This document shows, piece by piece, positions 52,916-64,000 of a stretch of 64,000 nucleotides of DNA. A model generated the notes under the pieces. The model saw only the letters and a list, made by a program, of their open reading frames with translations, was not told the origin of the DNA and ran no database searches. The first letter of the stretch is position 1. Each line of letters starts with the position of its first letter. The stretch covers positions 1,054,001-1,118,000 of the forward strand of contig NZ_JAQNDK010000005.1 of the NCBI RefSeq assembly GCF_028368935.1, read 5' to 3'. Source of the stretch: Sorangium aterium (GTDB taxonomy: Bacteria; Myxococcota_A; Polyangia; Polyangiales; Polyangiaceae). A program made the translations under genes and the position numbers.

Positions 52916-54057
52916 GCGCCGGCGGCGGCAAGAAGAAGCGCGTCGTCGTCGCCGGCACCGCCTTCGGGCGCATCTACCTCGATGCTGTCGCGTCGGCGCA
53001 GGACTCGTTCACGCTCGCCGGCGTGCTCGGGCGCGGCAGCGAGTTCTCCAGGAAGTGCGCCGAGCGCTACGGCGCGCCGCTCTACACCAGGGTGGAGGAC
53101 ATCCCCGGCGACGTCGACATCGTCTGCGTCGTGGTGCGCTCGGGGGCGACCGGCGGCCCAGGCTCCGATCTGGCCAAGGCGCTGCTCGAGCGCGGGATCC
53201 ACGTGCTGCAGGAGCACCCCGTGCACGCCGCGGAGATCACCGCGTGCCTGAAGGCCGCGAAGCGGGGAGGCGCGGCGTACGCGGTCAACACGCTGTACCC
53301 GAACGTGCGTCCGATCCGGCAGTTCCTTGCGGCGGCCGAGTACATCAGGAAGCGCCAGCGCATCCAGTTCATCGACGCCGCTTGCAACAGCCAGGTCGCC
53401 TATCCGTTGCTCGACGTGATCGGCCGCGCTGCAGGCGATTTGCGCCCATGGTCGTTCTCGGAATGCGGGCCGCGAGGCGACCGGCCCTCGCCGGCCGCGG
53501 GTCAACCGTTCCAGAGCCTGAGCGCGACCATCGGCGGCGTGCCCGTGACGCTCCGCGTGCAGAACCAGGTCCACCCCGAGGATCCAGACAATCACTCCCT
53601 GCTCATGCACCGGATCTCGCTCGGATGCGACGCCGGCGTGCTGACCCTGGCCGACACCCACGGCCCCGTCCTCTGGAATCCGCGCATGCACTCGCCGCGC
53701 GACCCGACCGGGCGCCTGATCATGAGCGGCCCCGGCACCGACCGCCTCGCCGTGGAGAGCACGTTGATCCTGGGCGACCAGCGCACGCGCAGCTATCACG
53801 ACGTGTTCGCGCGGACGTGGCCCGACGCGGTCGTCGTCGCCTTGCGCGACCTGTGCGGCGACATCGCCGATCCGGCCCGCCGTGTCCGCAGCGGCCAGTG
53901 GGCCCTGGGCGTGACGCTCGCGTGGCGTGATCTGACGGAGCGGATCGGGATGCCCGAGCTCATCCGTCCAGAGACCCCGGAGCCGCTCCCTGTCGACGAG
54001 CTGCGCGCGGCGGCGCGCGCTGCCGCATTCGATGCGGGCGGGAGCGGCGCGCATTGA
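52912..54057 (+). CDS. Thiazolinyl imide reductase (PchG/Irp3-type)
   Basis: A 381-residue Gfo/Idh-like NADPH reductase from GTG 52912 (GTGA overlap with the P450 gene). It reduces a carrier-bound thiazoline to a thiazolidine. The N-terminal Rossmann segment is VVVAGTAFGRIYLDAV. The active-site EHP (Glu101-His102-Pro103) lies in HVLQEHPVHAAEI, and NTLYPNVRP contains Tyr129; both fit the catalytic region known from Irp3 (His/Tyr at about 101 and 128). It is a complete, probably active version of the domain degraded in the fusion at 47242. Confidence 0.92.
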   Translation: MSAGGGKKKRVVVAGTAFGRIYLDAVASAQDSFTLAGVLGRGSEFSRKCAERYGAPLYTRVEDIPGDVDIVCVVVRSGATGGPGSDLAKALLERGIHVLQEHPVHAAEITACLKAAKRGGAAYAVNTLYPNVRPIRQFLAAAEYIRKRQRIQFIDAACNSQVAYPLLDVIGRAAGDLRPWSFSECGPRGDRPSPAAGQPFQSLSATIGGVPVTLRVQNQVHPEDPDNHSLLMHRISLGCDAGVLTLADTHGPVLWNPRMHSPRDPTGRLIMSGPGTDRLAVESTLILGDQRTRSYHDVFARTWPDAVVVALRDLCGDIADPARRVRSGQWALGVTLAWRDLTERIGMPELIRPETPEPLPVDELRAAARAAAFDAGGSGAH

Positions 54058-54087
54058 ACGAGCGCCTGGCGCTCGGGAGAACTGAAC

Positions 54088-54819
54088 ATGGCGACTTCTT
54101 GCAGCCACGTATTGGTATGGGTGCGCGACATTCATCAAGCCGTGCGCGACTACAGAGAGCTCGGGTTCAAGGTCGATTACGCGACGCCCGAGAGGAAGGC
54201 CCAGCACGCGCACATCTGGTTCACGGAAGGCCCCATCGTCGAGCTGCTCACGACGCCGCGCAGCGCGAGGTGGTTCAAATGGCCGATCGAGCTGATGGCG
54301 GGGCGCGGCTCGGGCCGGCGGATGATCCGCTGGTCCGAGGGCGGTGAGGGCTTCTGCGACGTGGCGGTCGTGACGGACACACACGCTCTCGACCGTGAGC
54401 TCGCCGCGCTGCGGGAGGCAGGGGTCCCCGTCGGCAGAGCCATCGGGTGGCGACGGACGAAGCCCGATGGCCAGGAGATCCGCTTCAAGTTTGCCTATCC
54501 GGCGAACGATCGTCTCCCGTTCATCGTGACCCCGTACGACCCGCCTCAACATCCAAGGGAGAACCGCCATCCGAACGGGGCCAGAAGGCTCAGCCGGGTG
54601 CGCATGGGTGTCCGCGCCGAGCATCGAGAGGCCGTGCGCCGGATCGTCGGTGACGACCCGACGTTCGCGCTCGAGCCCGCCGAGGTGACGGGGGTCCGCG
54701 CCATCGAGATCGCCGGCTTGACCGCCGAGCTCGACCCGACCCTCCTGCACGGCGCGGCCGTGCTGCCCGCCCGCCCGAACGCCGACCCGAGCCGCGCGCA
54801 CCGAAGCGCAGGACAGTGA
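54088..54819 (+). CDS. VOC/glyoxalase-like protein
   Basis: A 243-residue protein with a vicinal-oxygen-chelate fold. The first module has SHVLVWVRDIHQAVRDYREL and HIWFTEGPIVELL, and the second starts near CDVAVVTDTHALDRELAAL. The PNDRLPFIVTPYDPP stretch resembles Glyoxalase_3-type proteins. VOC members are metal-dependent enzymes or sequestering resistance proteins. In this cluster it could bind the metallophore, protect against it, or tailor it. It lies 30 bp after the reductase gene, still within the operon. Confidence 0.75.
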   Translation: MATSCSHVLVWVRDIHQAVRDYRELGFKVDYATPERKAQHAHIWFTEGPIVELLTTPRSARWFKWPIELMAGRGSGRRMIRWSEGGEGFCDVAVVTDTHALDRELAALREAGVPVGRAIGWRRTKPDGQEIRFKFAYPANDRLPFIVTPYDPPQHPRENRHPNGARRLSRVRMGVRAEHREAVRRIVGDDPTFALEPAEVTGVRAIEIAGLTAELDPTLLHGAAVLPARPNADPSRAHRSAGQ

Positions 54820-54855
54820 GCGCCGACGAACGTCGGTGGAAGCGAGGGAGCTCCT

Positions 54856-56472
54856 ATGTTGAGTGGATGTGTCGATTGGCCCGCTGAATTCGTGGATCGT
54901 TATCGGGCAGCGGGGTACTGGCGAGGCGAGCGCCTCGGAGAGATGCTGCGCACGCGGGCCCGAGCGACGCCGGCGCGCGTGGCCGTCGTCGACGGAGCGC
55001 GTCGCTGGACGTACCACGAGCTCGACGAGCGCGCGGATCGCATGGCCGCGGGGCTGCGCCGGCTCGGCATCGCGGCGGAGCAGCGCGTCCTGGTTCAGCT
55101 GCCCAACATCGCCGAGTTTCTGCCTCTGTGCTTTGCGCTGTTCCGGATCGGGGCCATCCCGGTGCTGGCGCTGCCGGCGCATCGAGAGACGGAGATCGTG
55201 CATCTGGCAGAGCTCTCCCAGGCGGTCGCGTACGTGATCGCCGACGTGCATGTCGGCTTCGATTACCGGGCGCTCGCCCGTTCGGTATGCAAGCGGGTGG
55301 CGAGCCTCCGGCATGTCCTCGTGGTGGGCGATGCAGAGGAGTTCGTGCCGCTCTCCGAGGTGGATGCGCCGGCGGAGATCATGGCCGGGCCGGACGCGCG
55401 CGACGTGGCCCTGCTCTTGCTGTCGGGAGGCACGACCGGCGCTCCCAAGCTGATCCCGCGCACCCACGACGACTATGTCTGCAATGTCCGTCTCAGCGCC
55501 GATGTGACAGCCCTCGACGCGAGGACCCGGTACCTGGTGAGCCTCCCCATCGCGCACAACTTCGCCCTGGGGTGTCCAGGCGCCCTCGGCACCCTGTACG
55601 CCGGCGGTACGGTGGTGTTCTGCAAGGACCCGAGCCCCGAGGCGGCGTTTCGACTGATCGAGCAGGAGAAGATCACGGTGACCGCCCTCATCCCGCCGCT
55701 CGTCCTGCTGTGGCTCGAGGCGGCGGAGTGGGTGCAGGCCGATCTGAGCAGCTTGAGGTGGATCCAGGCGGGGGGCGCTCGCCTCAAGGCCGAGACGGCG
55801 GCGCGCGTACGACCCGTCCTCGGCTGCGGGCTGCAGCAGGTCTACGGCATGGCCGAAGGGCTGCTCAACTTCACGCGGCTCGACGACGGCGAGTCCGCCG
55901 TGATCAACACGCAAGGCCGGCCGGTCGCCGAGGACGACGAGGTGAGGATCGTCGACGCCTCGGATGTCGAGGTGGCGGACGGCGAGGTCGGTGAGCTGCA
56001 GGTCCGAGGGCCCTATACAATCCGAGGATATTATCGCGCGGAGGAGTACAATCGTCGGGCGTTCACCGCCGACGGCTTCTATCGGAGCGGGGATCTGGTG
56101 CGGCGGCTCGCCAGCGGACATCTGGTGGTGGAAGGCCGGAGCAAGGACGTGATCAACCGGGGAGGGGAGAAGGTCCCGGTCGAGGAGCTCGAGAACTATC
56201 TCATGGCTCACCCGGCGATCCGTGACGTCGCCATCGTCGGCGTCCCGGACGCCACCATGGGGGAGCGCACCTGCGCCTGCATCATCGCGCGCGGCGAGGC
56301 GCCCACGCTCGCCGAGGTGAACGCCTATCTCAGCCGTCTGGGGGTGGCCGCGTTCAAGCTGCCCGATCGTTTGAAGGTCCTGGAGAGCTTTCCGCAGACG
56401 AGCGTGGGCAAGGTCAACAAGCGGGCCCTGGCGAGTCAGGTCTGTGGCGCCTCGCCCGCCATGTCCACCTAG
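54856..56472 (+). CDS. Salicylate-AMP ligase (PchD/YbtE/DhbE family)
   Basis: A 538-residue aryl-acid adenylating enzyme that activates salicylate and loads it on the aryl carrier of NRPS 1. ATP loop: LLSGGTTGAPKLIPRTH. Pocket: PIAHNFALGCPGALG with H234, N235 and C240, and GMAEGLLNFTRLDD with L337. In the published code Ser240/Val337 means 2,3-dihydroxybenzoate and Cys240/Leu337 means salicylate, so salicylate is predicted. YRSGDLVRR and SVGKVNKRAL (catalytic Lys) are intact. GGAG ribosome-site-like bases precede the ATG. Consistent with the salicylate synthase at 28892. Confidence 0.94.
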   Translation: MLSGCVDWPAEFVDRYRAAGYWRGERLGEMLRTRARATPARVAVVDGARRWTYHELDERADRMAAGLRRLGIAAEQRVLVQLPNIAEFLPLCFALFRIGAIPVLALPAHRETEIVHLAELSQAVAYVIADVHVGFDYRALARSVCKRVASLRHVLVVGDAEEFVPLSEVDAPAEIMAGPDARDVALLLLSGGTTGAPKLIPRTHDDYVCNVRLSADVTALDARTRYLVSLPIAHNFALGCPGALGTLYAGGTVVFCKDPSPEAAFRLIEQEKITVTALIPPLVLLWLEAAEWVQADLSSLRWIQAGGARLKAETAARVRPVLGCGLQQVYGMAEGLLNFTRLDDGESAVINTQGRPVAEDDEVRIVDASDVEVADGEVGELQVRGPYTIRGYYRAEEYNRRAFTADGFYRSGDLVRRLASGHLVVEGRSKDVINRGGEKVPVEELENYLMAHPAIRDVAIVGVPDATMGERTCACIIARGEAPTLAEVNAYLSRLGVAAFKLPDRLKVLESFPQTSVGKVNKRALASQVCGASPAMST

Positions 56473-56538
56473 TGAACGGCGTTGCCTCGGTTCAGATGCC
56501 GATCGTTCCTCGAGACATCAACACCGACCCGAGTGACC

Positions 56539-57348
56539 ATGAACAGATCTACCCGAAGTTTGCGCCGCATCTTGAGCGCGTCTGCGCAGTCCAGCCCGCA
56601 CCTGATCCTGTGTCCCTTTGGTGGTGCGAGCCAAACGGCCTTCCGCAGCTGGAAGGCGCTGTCGCATGTGGACGTCTCGGCGTCCCTCGTGACCTACCCG
56701 GGGCGCGACCATCGTCTGCACGAGCCCGGCATGAAGAGCGTTCAGCACAGCGCGTCCGAGCTGGCGCACGAGCTGTGCGCTGAGCCTCCGAGCGGCCAGT
56801 GGCTTCTGATAGGCCACAGCGTGGGGGCGCAGATCGCGTTCGAAGCATGCCGCTTGCTCGAGCAGTGGGGTCGGGCGCCCGCCGGGCTCGTGCTGTCCGC
56901 TTGCCACGCTCCCCATCTGATCCCACGCCGCATGCTCAGCCCGCTCGATGACGAAGGGTTCGTCGAGGAGCTGATCCGCCTGGGAGGATGTCCCGCGGAG
57001 TTCCGCACCGACCCGCAGCTCCGAGAGGTGTTCATGCCGATGCTGCGCGGCGACTTCCTTGCCTCGGAGAGCTACCGCCTCGCGCTGGATCGCTGTACCA
57101 AGCGTCTCCGGACGCCGACTCTCTTGCTCCACGGATCCGCCGATGACGAAGCTCGTGAGGACGAGGTGGACGCGTGGAAGCACTGGCTGGAAGGTCGGGT
57201 CGAGCTGCGCGCGCTGGCTGGCGATCACTTCTACATCACGCAGGATCCACGGGCGTTCGTCTCGGAGGTGCTGCGCATGTTCCGGCTCCCTTCCAGGTCG
57301 ACCGCGCCCCTCGGACAGGCGCAGATGCCCTGGAGCTATTTCCCCTGA
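56539..57348 (+). CDS. Type II thioesterase (PchC/YbtT-like)
   Basis: A 269-residue alpha/beta hydrolase that removes wrong or stalled groups from NRPS carrier domains. ATG 56539 (MNRSTRSLRRIL) was taken; in-frame upstream ATG 56482 would add 19 atypical residues. Motifs: LILCPFGGASQTAFRSW (the family's PxAGG-like start), LLIGHSVGAQIAFE with the Ser nucleophile, PTLLLHGSADDEA with the Asp, and GDHFYITQDP with the His. It is the last gene of the biosynthetic operon. Confidence 0.92.
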   Translation: MNRSTRSLRRILSASAQSSPHLILCPFGGASQTAFRSWKALSHVDVSASLVTYPGRDHRLHEPGMKSVQHSASELAHELCAEPPSGQWLLIGHSVGAQIAFEACRLLEQWGRAPAGLVLSACHAPHLIPRRMLSPLDDEGFVEELIRLGGCPAEFRTDPQLREVFMPMLRGDFLASESYRLALDRCTKRLRTPTLLLHGSADDEAREDEVDAWKHWLEGRVELRALAGDHFYITQDPRAFVSEVLRMFRLPSRSTAPLGQAQMPWSYFP

Positions 57349-57465
57349 GATCTCTCCAGGCCGGTGGCAACGTGGGTAAACCGTTGAACCGCGCCGCCTC
57401 GCATCTCCCTGGCGAAGCAAGGGCTTCCTTGACGGTTGCCCCGCTTTCCTCCAATCTCGCAGCAG

Positions 57466-57855
57466 ATGTCCCGCGCCCGGCGACCCCACCGTCCACGCAG
57501 CGCGATCCTTCGCTGGATCTGCGCCGTGCTTCCGGTGTTCCTCGTCGTCGGCCTCATCGCTCAGGGCCACACCCTCCAGGCGCTCGGCATTGCGATCGCC
57601 TGCGAGCACCCGATGCTCGCGTCGTCCTCCGCGGAAGAGAGTCACGACGAGGCGCCGGACCGCCCGCACCGCGAGTGTCCGCCGAGCTGCCACGACTGCG
57701 CTTGCGGCCGCATCCCGATGACCCTGCCCCTGGCCGAGGTGCTGCCCTACGTCCTCCTCGAAGCCTTCGAGATCGTCGCATCGACGCCGCCGGAGATGCC
57801 AGGGCGATCGCTCACCCACCGCCTCGAACGGCCACCCCGACGCCCGCGCGCTTGA
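57466..57855 (+). CDS. Small Cys/His-rich membrane protein of a metal-efflux operon
   Basis: About 129 residues from ATG 57466 (MSRARRPHRPRS); an in-frame ATG at 57436 would add ten. There is one membrane or signal segment (WICAVLPVFLVVGLIAQGHT). A loop with CEHPM, ESHDE, HRECPPSCHDCAC (five Cys and several His) follows, then an LLEAFEIVAS segment and a basic tail. The metal-ligand density and position just before CzcCBA suggest a periplasmic metal-binding accessory. I do not recognise the family with certainty. Confidence 0.6.
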   Translation: MSRARRPHRPRSAILRWICAVLPVFLVVGLIAQGHTLQALGIAIACEHPMLASSSAEESHDEAPDRPHRECPPSCHDCACGRIPMTLPLAEVLPYVLLEAFEIVASTPPEMPGRSLTHRLERPPRRPRA

Positions 57856-58016
57856 GGCGCCCGCGTCAGGTTCGCATTTACGAGCACGGCCGCAGCACAG
57901 GAGCGCGTGAGCGCCTCTGCGCCGCGCGGGCGTGGCTCGGCCCCCTCACGCGATCCTGACCGGGCAGAACCCCGGTTCTTCGCGCGAGCGCTCGATGCGC
58001 TCGAGGGCTGCCGTCC

Positions 58017-59255
58017 ATGTTCCGTACGCATTTACGTCGTCTGCTGGTCATTTCCTCGACTGCTCTCCACCTCTTGATGCCGAAGGCGGCCGCCGCCGCC
58101 GAGGCCCCGCTCACGCGCGCTCGGATCGCCGAGCTCGTGCGCGCTGCGCCGGCCGCGCGCGCCGCCTCTTCCGAGGCTGCGGTCGCCGGCGCCGCCGTCA
58201 CCGCCGCCGGGGTCATCTCGCTCGAAAATCCGGTCCTGTCCGGGATGGGAGGGATCCGATTCAACCCCGATGGGGGCAGGCCGGCCGCCGCCGTGGCCTC
58301 GCTGTCGTGGCCGCTGGAGCTGGGCGGCCGGCGCGGCACGCGCGTCGAGGCCGCGAAGGCGGAGCAGCGCGCCGCGCTGGCCACTGCCGGCGAGGCGCAG
58401 CGGCGCCTCCTGCTGGCCGCGCTCCTCCAGCACGCGCTCGTGCTGCGCGACGAGGCGCAGGTCGCCCTCGCGGCCGAGCGCCGCGCGCTCGCCCAGCGGC
58501 TCGTCGCCGCGTCGGAGAAGCGCAAGAGGGCGGGGGAGGTGCCGGAGATCGACGTGGCGCTCGCGCGCCTCCAGGAGGGGCGCGACGCCGCCGCCGAGGC
58601 GACCGCCCGGGGAACGCGCGAGGCCGACCTGCTGGGGCTCCGGTCGATGCTGGGTCAGGCGTCGAAGGACGGCGCGGTCACGGGCGCGCTGGTGCCCGAG
58701 GAGGCCCCGCCGCCGCTCGCGACGCTGCTTCGCGAGGCCGATCAGCGGGCCGACGTGCGCGCCGCCCTGGCGACGGTGGAGGCGGCCAGGGCCAAATCGG
58801 GTCGAGAGCTGGCCGGACGATGGCCGACCGTCAACGTGCTCGCCCAGTACGAGCGGGACGACCAGGCGAACATCGGGATGATCGGCCTCGCCTTGCCGGT
58901 GCCGATCCTGAACGCGAACCGGGCAGGGGTAGCGACGGCCGCGGCCGAGGTCGACGCCGCGACCGCCCGCCTCGCAGCGAGCCGGGCCAGCGCGGCGGGG
59001 GAGATCCAGGGGCTCTACGCGCGCTACGAGGCGACGAGGAGCGCGCTCGCCCACCTCGCGCCCGCTGCGGGTCTCTCGACGCAGGCCGTGGCGCTGTCGA
59101 CGAGGGGGTACGAGCTCGGGGAGAACGACCTCGCCAGCGCCCTGCTCGTTCGCCGCGAGGCGCTCGATGCCCAGGCGGCGCTCCTCGACGCAGAACACGC
59201 CCACGCGAACGCCAAGATCGAGCTCCTGGTCGCGGCGGGGAGGTCCCCGCAATGA
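58017..59255 (+). CDS. czcC: TolC-family outer-membrane efflux protein (CzcC-like)
   Basis: A 412-residue outer-membrane factor of normal CzcC length with a signal peptide (LHLLMPKAAAAAEAP) and two internally homologous coiled-coil halves. Typical segments are LARLQEGRDAAAEATARGTR and ALPVPILNANRAGVATAAAE, and a C-terminal ENDLASALLVRREALDAQAAL. It joins CzcB and CzcA to form a trans-envelope pump. The stop overlaps the next start by 4 bp. Confidence 0.88.
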   Translation: MFRTHLRRLLVISSTALHLLMPKAAAAAEAPLTRARIAELVRAAPAARAASSEAAVAGAAVTAAGVISLENPVLSGMGGIRFNPDGGRPAAAVASLSWPLELGGRRGTRVEAAKAEQRAALATAGEAQRRLLLAALLQHALVLRDEAQVALAAERRALAQRLVAASEKRKRAGEVPEIDVALARLQEGRDAAAEATARGTREADLLGLRSMLGQASKDGAVTGALVPEEAPPPLATLLREADQRADVRAALATVEAARAKSGRELAGRWPTVNVLAQYERDDQANIGMIGLALPVPILNANRAGVATAAAEVDAATARLAASRASAAGEIQGLYARYEATRSALAHLAPAAGLSTQAVALSTRGYELGENDLASALLVRREALDAQAALLDAEHAHANAKIELLVAAGRSPQ

Positions 59256-60553
59256 GCGCCGCGAAGGTGAAGATCGAGCTCACGCGCGCGAAGATCGCGG
59301 GGCTGGCCGGGGGATTTCTGCTGCTCCTCGCCGCAGCGGTGAAGGGGGCGCTGCTCATCGACCACGCGGTTCACGACCACGGCGCCGACGAGCACGAGGG
59401 ACACGACCACGGCGAGCCGGCAGAGGCGGCCCATGGCCACGGCGAACACGACCACGGCGAGCACGGCCACGGAGAGCACGAAGAGGGCGAGCACGAGGAG
59501 GGCAAGATCAAGCTGTCGTCCGAGGCGCTCGACAACGCGCGGCTCGAGATCCTGGCGGCCGGCCCGGGCCAGGTCGCGGAGACCGTGTCGCTACCGGGAG
59601 AAGTGGCGCTCAACGCCGAAGCCCTCGCCCACGTCACGCCTCGCGTCTCCGGCACGGCGCGCGAGGTGAGGAAGCAGCTCGGCGACACCGTGAAGAAGGG
59701 CGACGTGCTCGCGATCCTCGATAGCCGTGAGTTCGCGGAGCTCCAGCGGGAGCTCCTGACCGCGAAGGAGCGGCTCGAGCTCGCGGAAGCCAACTTCAAC
59801 CGCGAAGAGGCGCTCTGGAAGGAGAAGATCGCCGCCGAGAAGGAGTTCCTCGCCGCGAAGCAGGCGCTCGCCGAGGCGAAGATCGAGCATCGCAGCGCCG
59901 CCCAGAAGCTCCAGGCGTCGTCCGGCGCGGGCTCCGGGGCGAAGGGGGGCGCGTACGCGCTCATCGCGCCGATGGACGGCACGATCATCGAGAAGCACAT
60001 CAACGTCGGCGAGGTGCTCAAGGACGACACGCAGACGTTCGTCGTCGCCGATCTCTCGACGATCTGGGTCAACGTCACTGTGTACGCGAAGGATCTCGCC
60101 CGCGTCCGCGCCGGCCAGACCGCCCGCGTGCGGGCGGAGGGCATCGAGGAGCCCGCGGACGGCGAGATCACGTATGTCGGCCCGGTCGTGGGCGAGAAGA
60201 CGCGCTCGGCGACGGCGCGCGTCGTGCTGAAGAACCCTGGCGCCGCATGGCGGCCCGGCTTGTTCGTGACCGCCGACGTGGCCGTCGATCAGGTCGACGC
60301 GCCGGTCGCCGTCTCGTACGAGGGGGTGCAAAGGGTCGAGGGGAAAGACGTCGTGTTCGTCCAGGAGGGCGACGCGTTCGAGGCCCGCGCCATCAAGCCT
60401 GGTCGCCAGGGGAAGGCTCCAGGCGCTCCGGGCGCCGAGCTCGTGGAGGTGCTGGACGGCATCGCCGCGGGGGAGCGCTACGTCGGCAAGAACAGCTTCA
60501 TCCTCAAGGCCGAGCTCGGGAAATCCGAGGCAGGCCACGACCACGCGCACTGA
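59252..60553 (+). CDS. czcB: RND periplasmic adaptor (CzcB-like) with His-rich N-terminus
   Basis: A 433-residue membrane-fusion protein from ATG 59252. One N-terminal helix (KIAGLAGGFLLLLAAAVKGA) is followed at about 35-90 by a His/Asp/Glu-rich stretch with repeated HDHG and HGEH units. Then come the lipoyl/hairpin part (VTPRVSGTAREVRKQLGDT; AEANFNREEALWKEKI) and the barrel domain (APMDGTIIEKHINVGEV). The His-rich part is a likely metal sponge that hands ions to CzcA. It ends with HDHAH. Confidence 0.92.
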   Translation: MSAAKVKIELTRAKIAGLAGGFLLLLAAAVKGALLIDHAVHDHGADEHEGHDHGEPAEAAHGHGEHDHGEHGHGEHEEGEHEEGKIKLSSEALDNARLEILAAGPGQVAETVSLPGEVALNAEALAHVTPRVSGTAREVRKQLGDTVKKGDVLAILDSREFAELQRELLTAKERLELAEANFNREEALWKEKIAAEKEFLAAKQALAEAKIEHRSAAQKLQASSGAGSGAKGGAYALIAPMDGTIIEKHINVGEVLKDDTQTFVVADLSTIWVNVTVYAKDLARVRAGQTARVRAEGIEEPADGEITYVGPVVGEKTRSATARVVLKNPGAAWRPGLFVTADVAVDQVDAPVAVSYEGVQRVEGKDVVFVQEGDAFEARAIKPGRQGKAPGAPGAELVEVLDGIAAGERYVGKNSFILKAELGKSEAGHDHAH

Positions 60554-60563
60554 GGAGGAAACG

Positions 60564-63806
<3,243 letters not shown>

Positions 63807-63825
63807 GCAACATCGGTATCCCCTC

Positions 63826-64000
63826 GTGCTGGCGGTCATCGTCGCCATGGCATCCGCCGCGAGCGCCGTCGGCTGCGGCGGCGACAACTGCCATGAGGGC
63901 CATGAATGCGAGGAGGGCGAGGGAGGCCGGCAGGAGGGCACCGGGGGGGCCGGTGGTGAGTCGAAGGATGCCAAAGGGCACGATCACAAGGAAGGCGACG
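63826..64000 (+). CDS. Start of a His/Glu/Cys-rich lipoprotein (partial)
   Basis: An open frame runs from GTG 63826 to the window end. VLAVIVAMASAASAVGCGG looks like a lipoprotein signal and is followed by NCHEGHECEEGEGG and KGHDHKEG, a metal-binding composition. The start is uncertain: an earlier in-frame CTG (63799) sits behind a GAGGAG-like site, and the frame is open further up into czcA. It is probably a periplasmic metal-binding partner of the pump. Confidence 0.5.
   Translation, partial: MLAVIVAMASAASAVGCGGDNCHEGHECEEGEGGRQEGTGGAGGESKDAKGHDHKEGD

Overview
The window is very GC-rich DNA with codon use, Ser/Gly-rich lipoprotein linkers, formylglycine-enzyme-like lipoproteins and a TonB-domain/TonB-receptor fusion that together suggest a large-genome myxobacterium (Sorangium/Polyangiales-like). 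This is an inference from style; there is no rRNA or other marker gene here. No tRNA, rRNA, CRISPR array or insertion sequence was seen.

Region 1 (1-17021) is a mixed set of single genes: a glutathione S-transferase, a GH114-type lipoprotein, a LysR regulator divergent from a flavin monooxygenase, a BlaI repressor with an M56-peptidase/penicillin-binding fusion and two clear palindromic operators, a TetR regulator divergent from a second flavin monooxygenase, three lipoproteins (one an esterase-fold protein that has lost its catalytic Ser and His), a HAD phosphatase, two unknown proteins and a MATE exporter.

Region 2 (17259-27965) is an uptake block on the + strand: TonB-dependent receptor, ExbB, ExbD, TonB, a propeller-like lipoprotein, and an ABC ATPase with a very large ABC-2 permease.

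Region 3 (28892-57348) is a biosynthetic cluster for a salicylate-capped, thiazoline/thiazolidine metallophore of the pyochelin/yersiniabactin/coelibactin type. A salicylate synthase makes the starter and a salicylate-AMP ligase (pocket residues N235/C240/L337) loads it. NRPS 1 is ArCP-Cy-A-PCP-Cy-A-PCP and NRPS 2 is TubC-Cy-A(MT)-PCP-TE. A YbtP/YbtQ-like transporter pair, a saccharopine-dehydrogenase-type reductase, two PchG-type proteins, a P450, a VOC protein and a type II thioesterase complete it. Most junctions from NRPS 2 onward overlap by 4 bp, so this is one translationally coupled operon.

The most unusual part is 47242-51728. It encodes two free-standing proteins in which an NRPS-type methyltransferase is attached to an apparently dead partner: a PchG-like reductase without its EHP and Tyr motifs, and an adenylation domain without its ATP loop and A10 lysine. 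With the methyltransferase inside NRPS 2, the cluster has three related methyltransferases for three Cys-like residues. The first A domain has a non-standard pocket and the terminal thioesterase has a Cys nucleophile. I infer a multiply methylated product that matches no standard pyochelin-type product exactly.

Region 4 (57436-64000) is a heavy-metal efflux operon: a small Cys/His-rich membrane protein, CzcC-, CzcB- (His-rich) and CzcA-like proteins, and the start of a His/Glu/Cys-rich lipoprotein cut by the window end.
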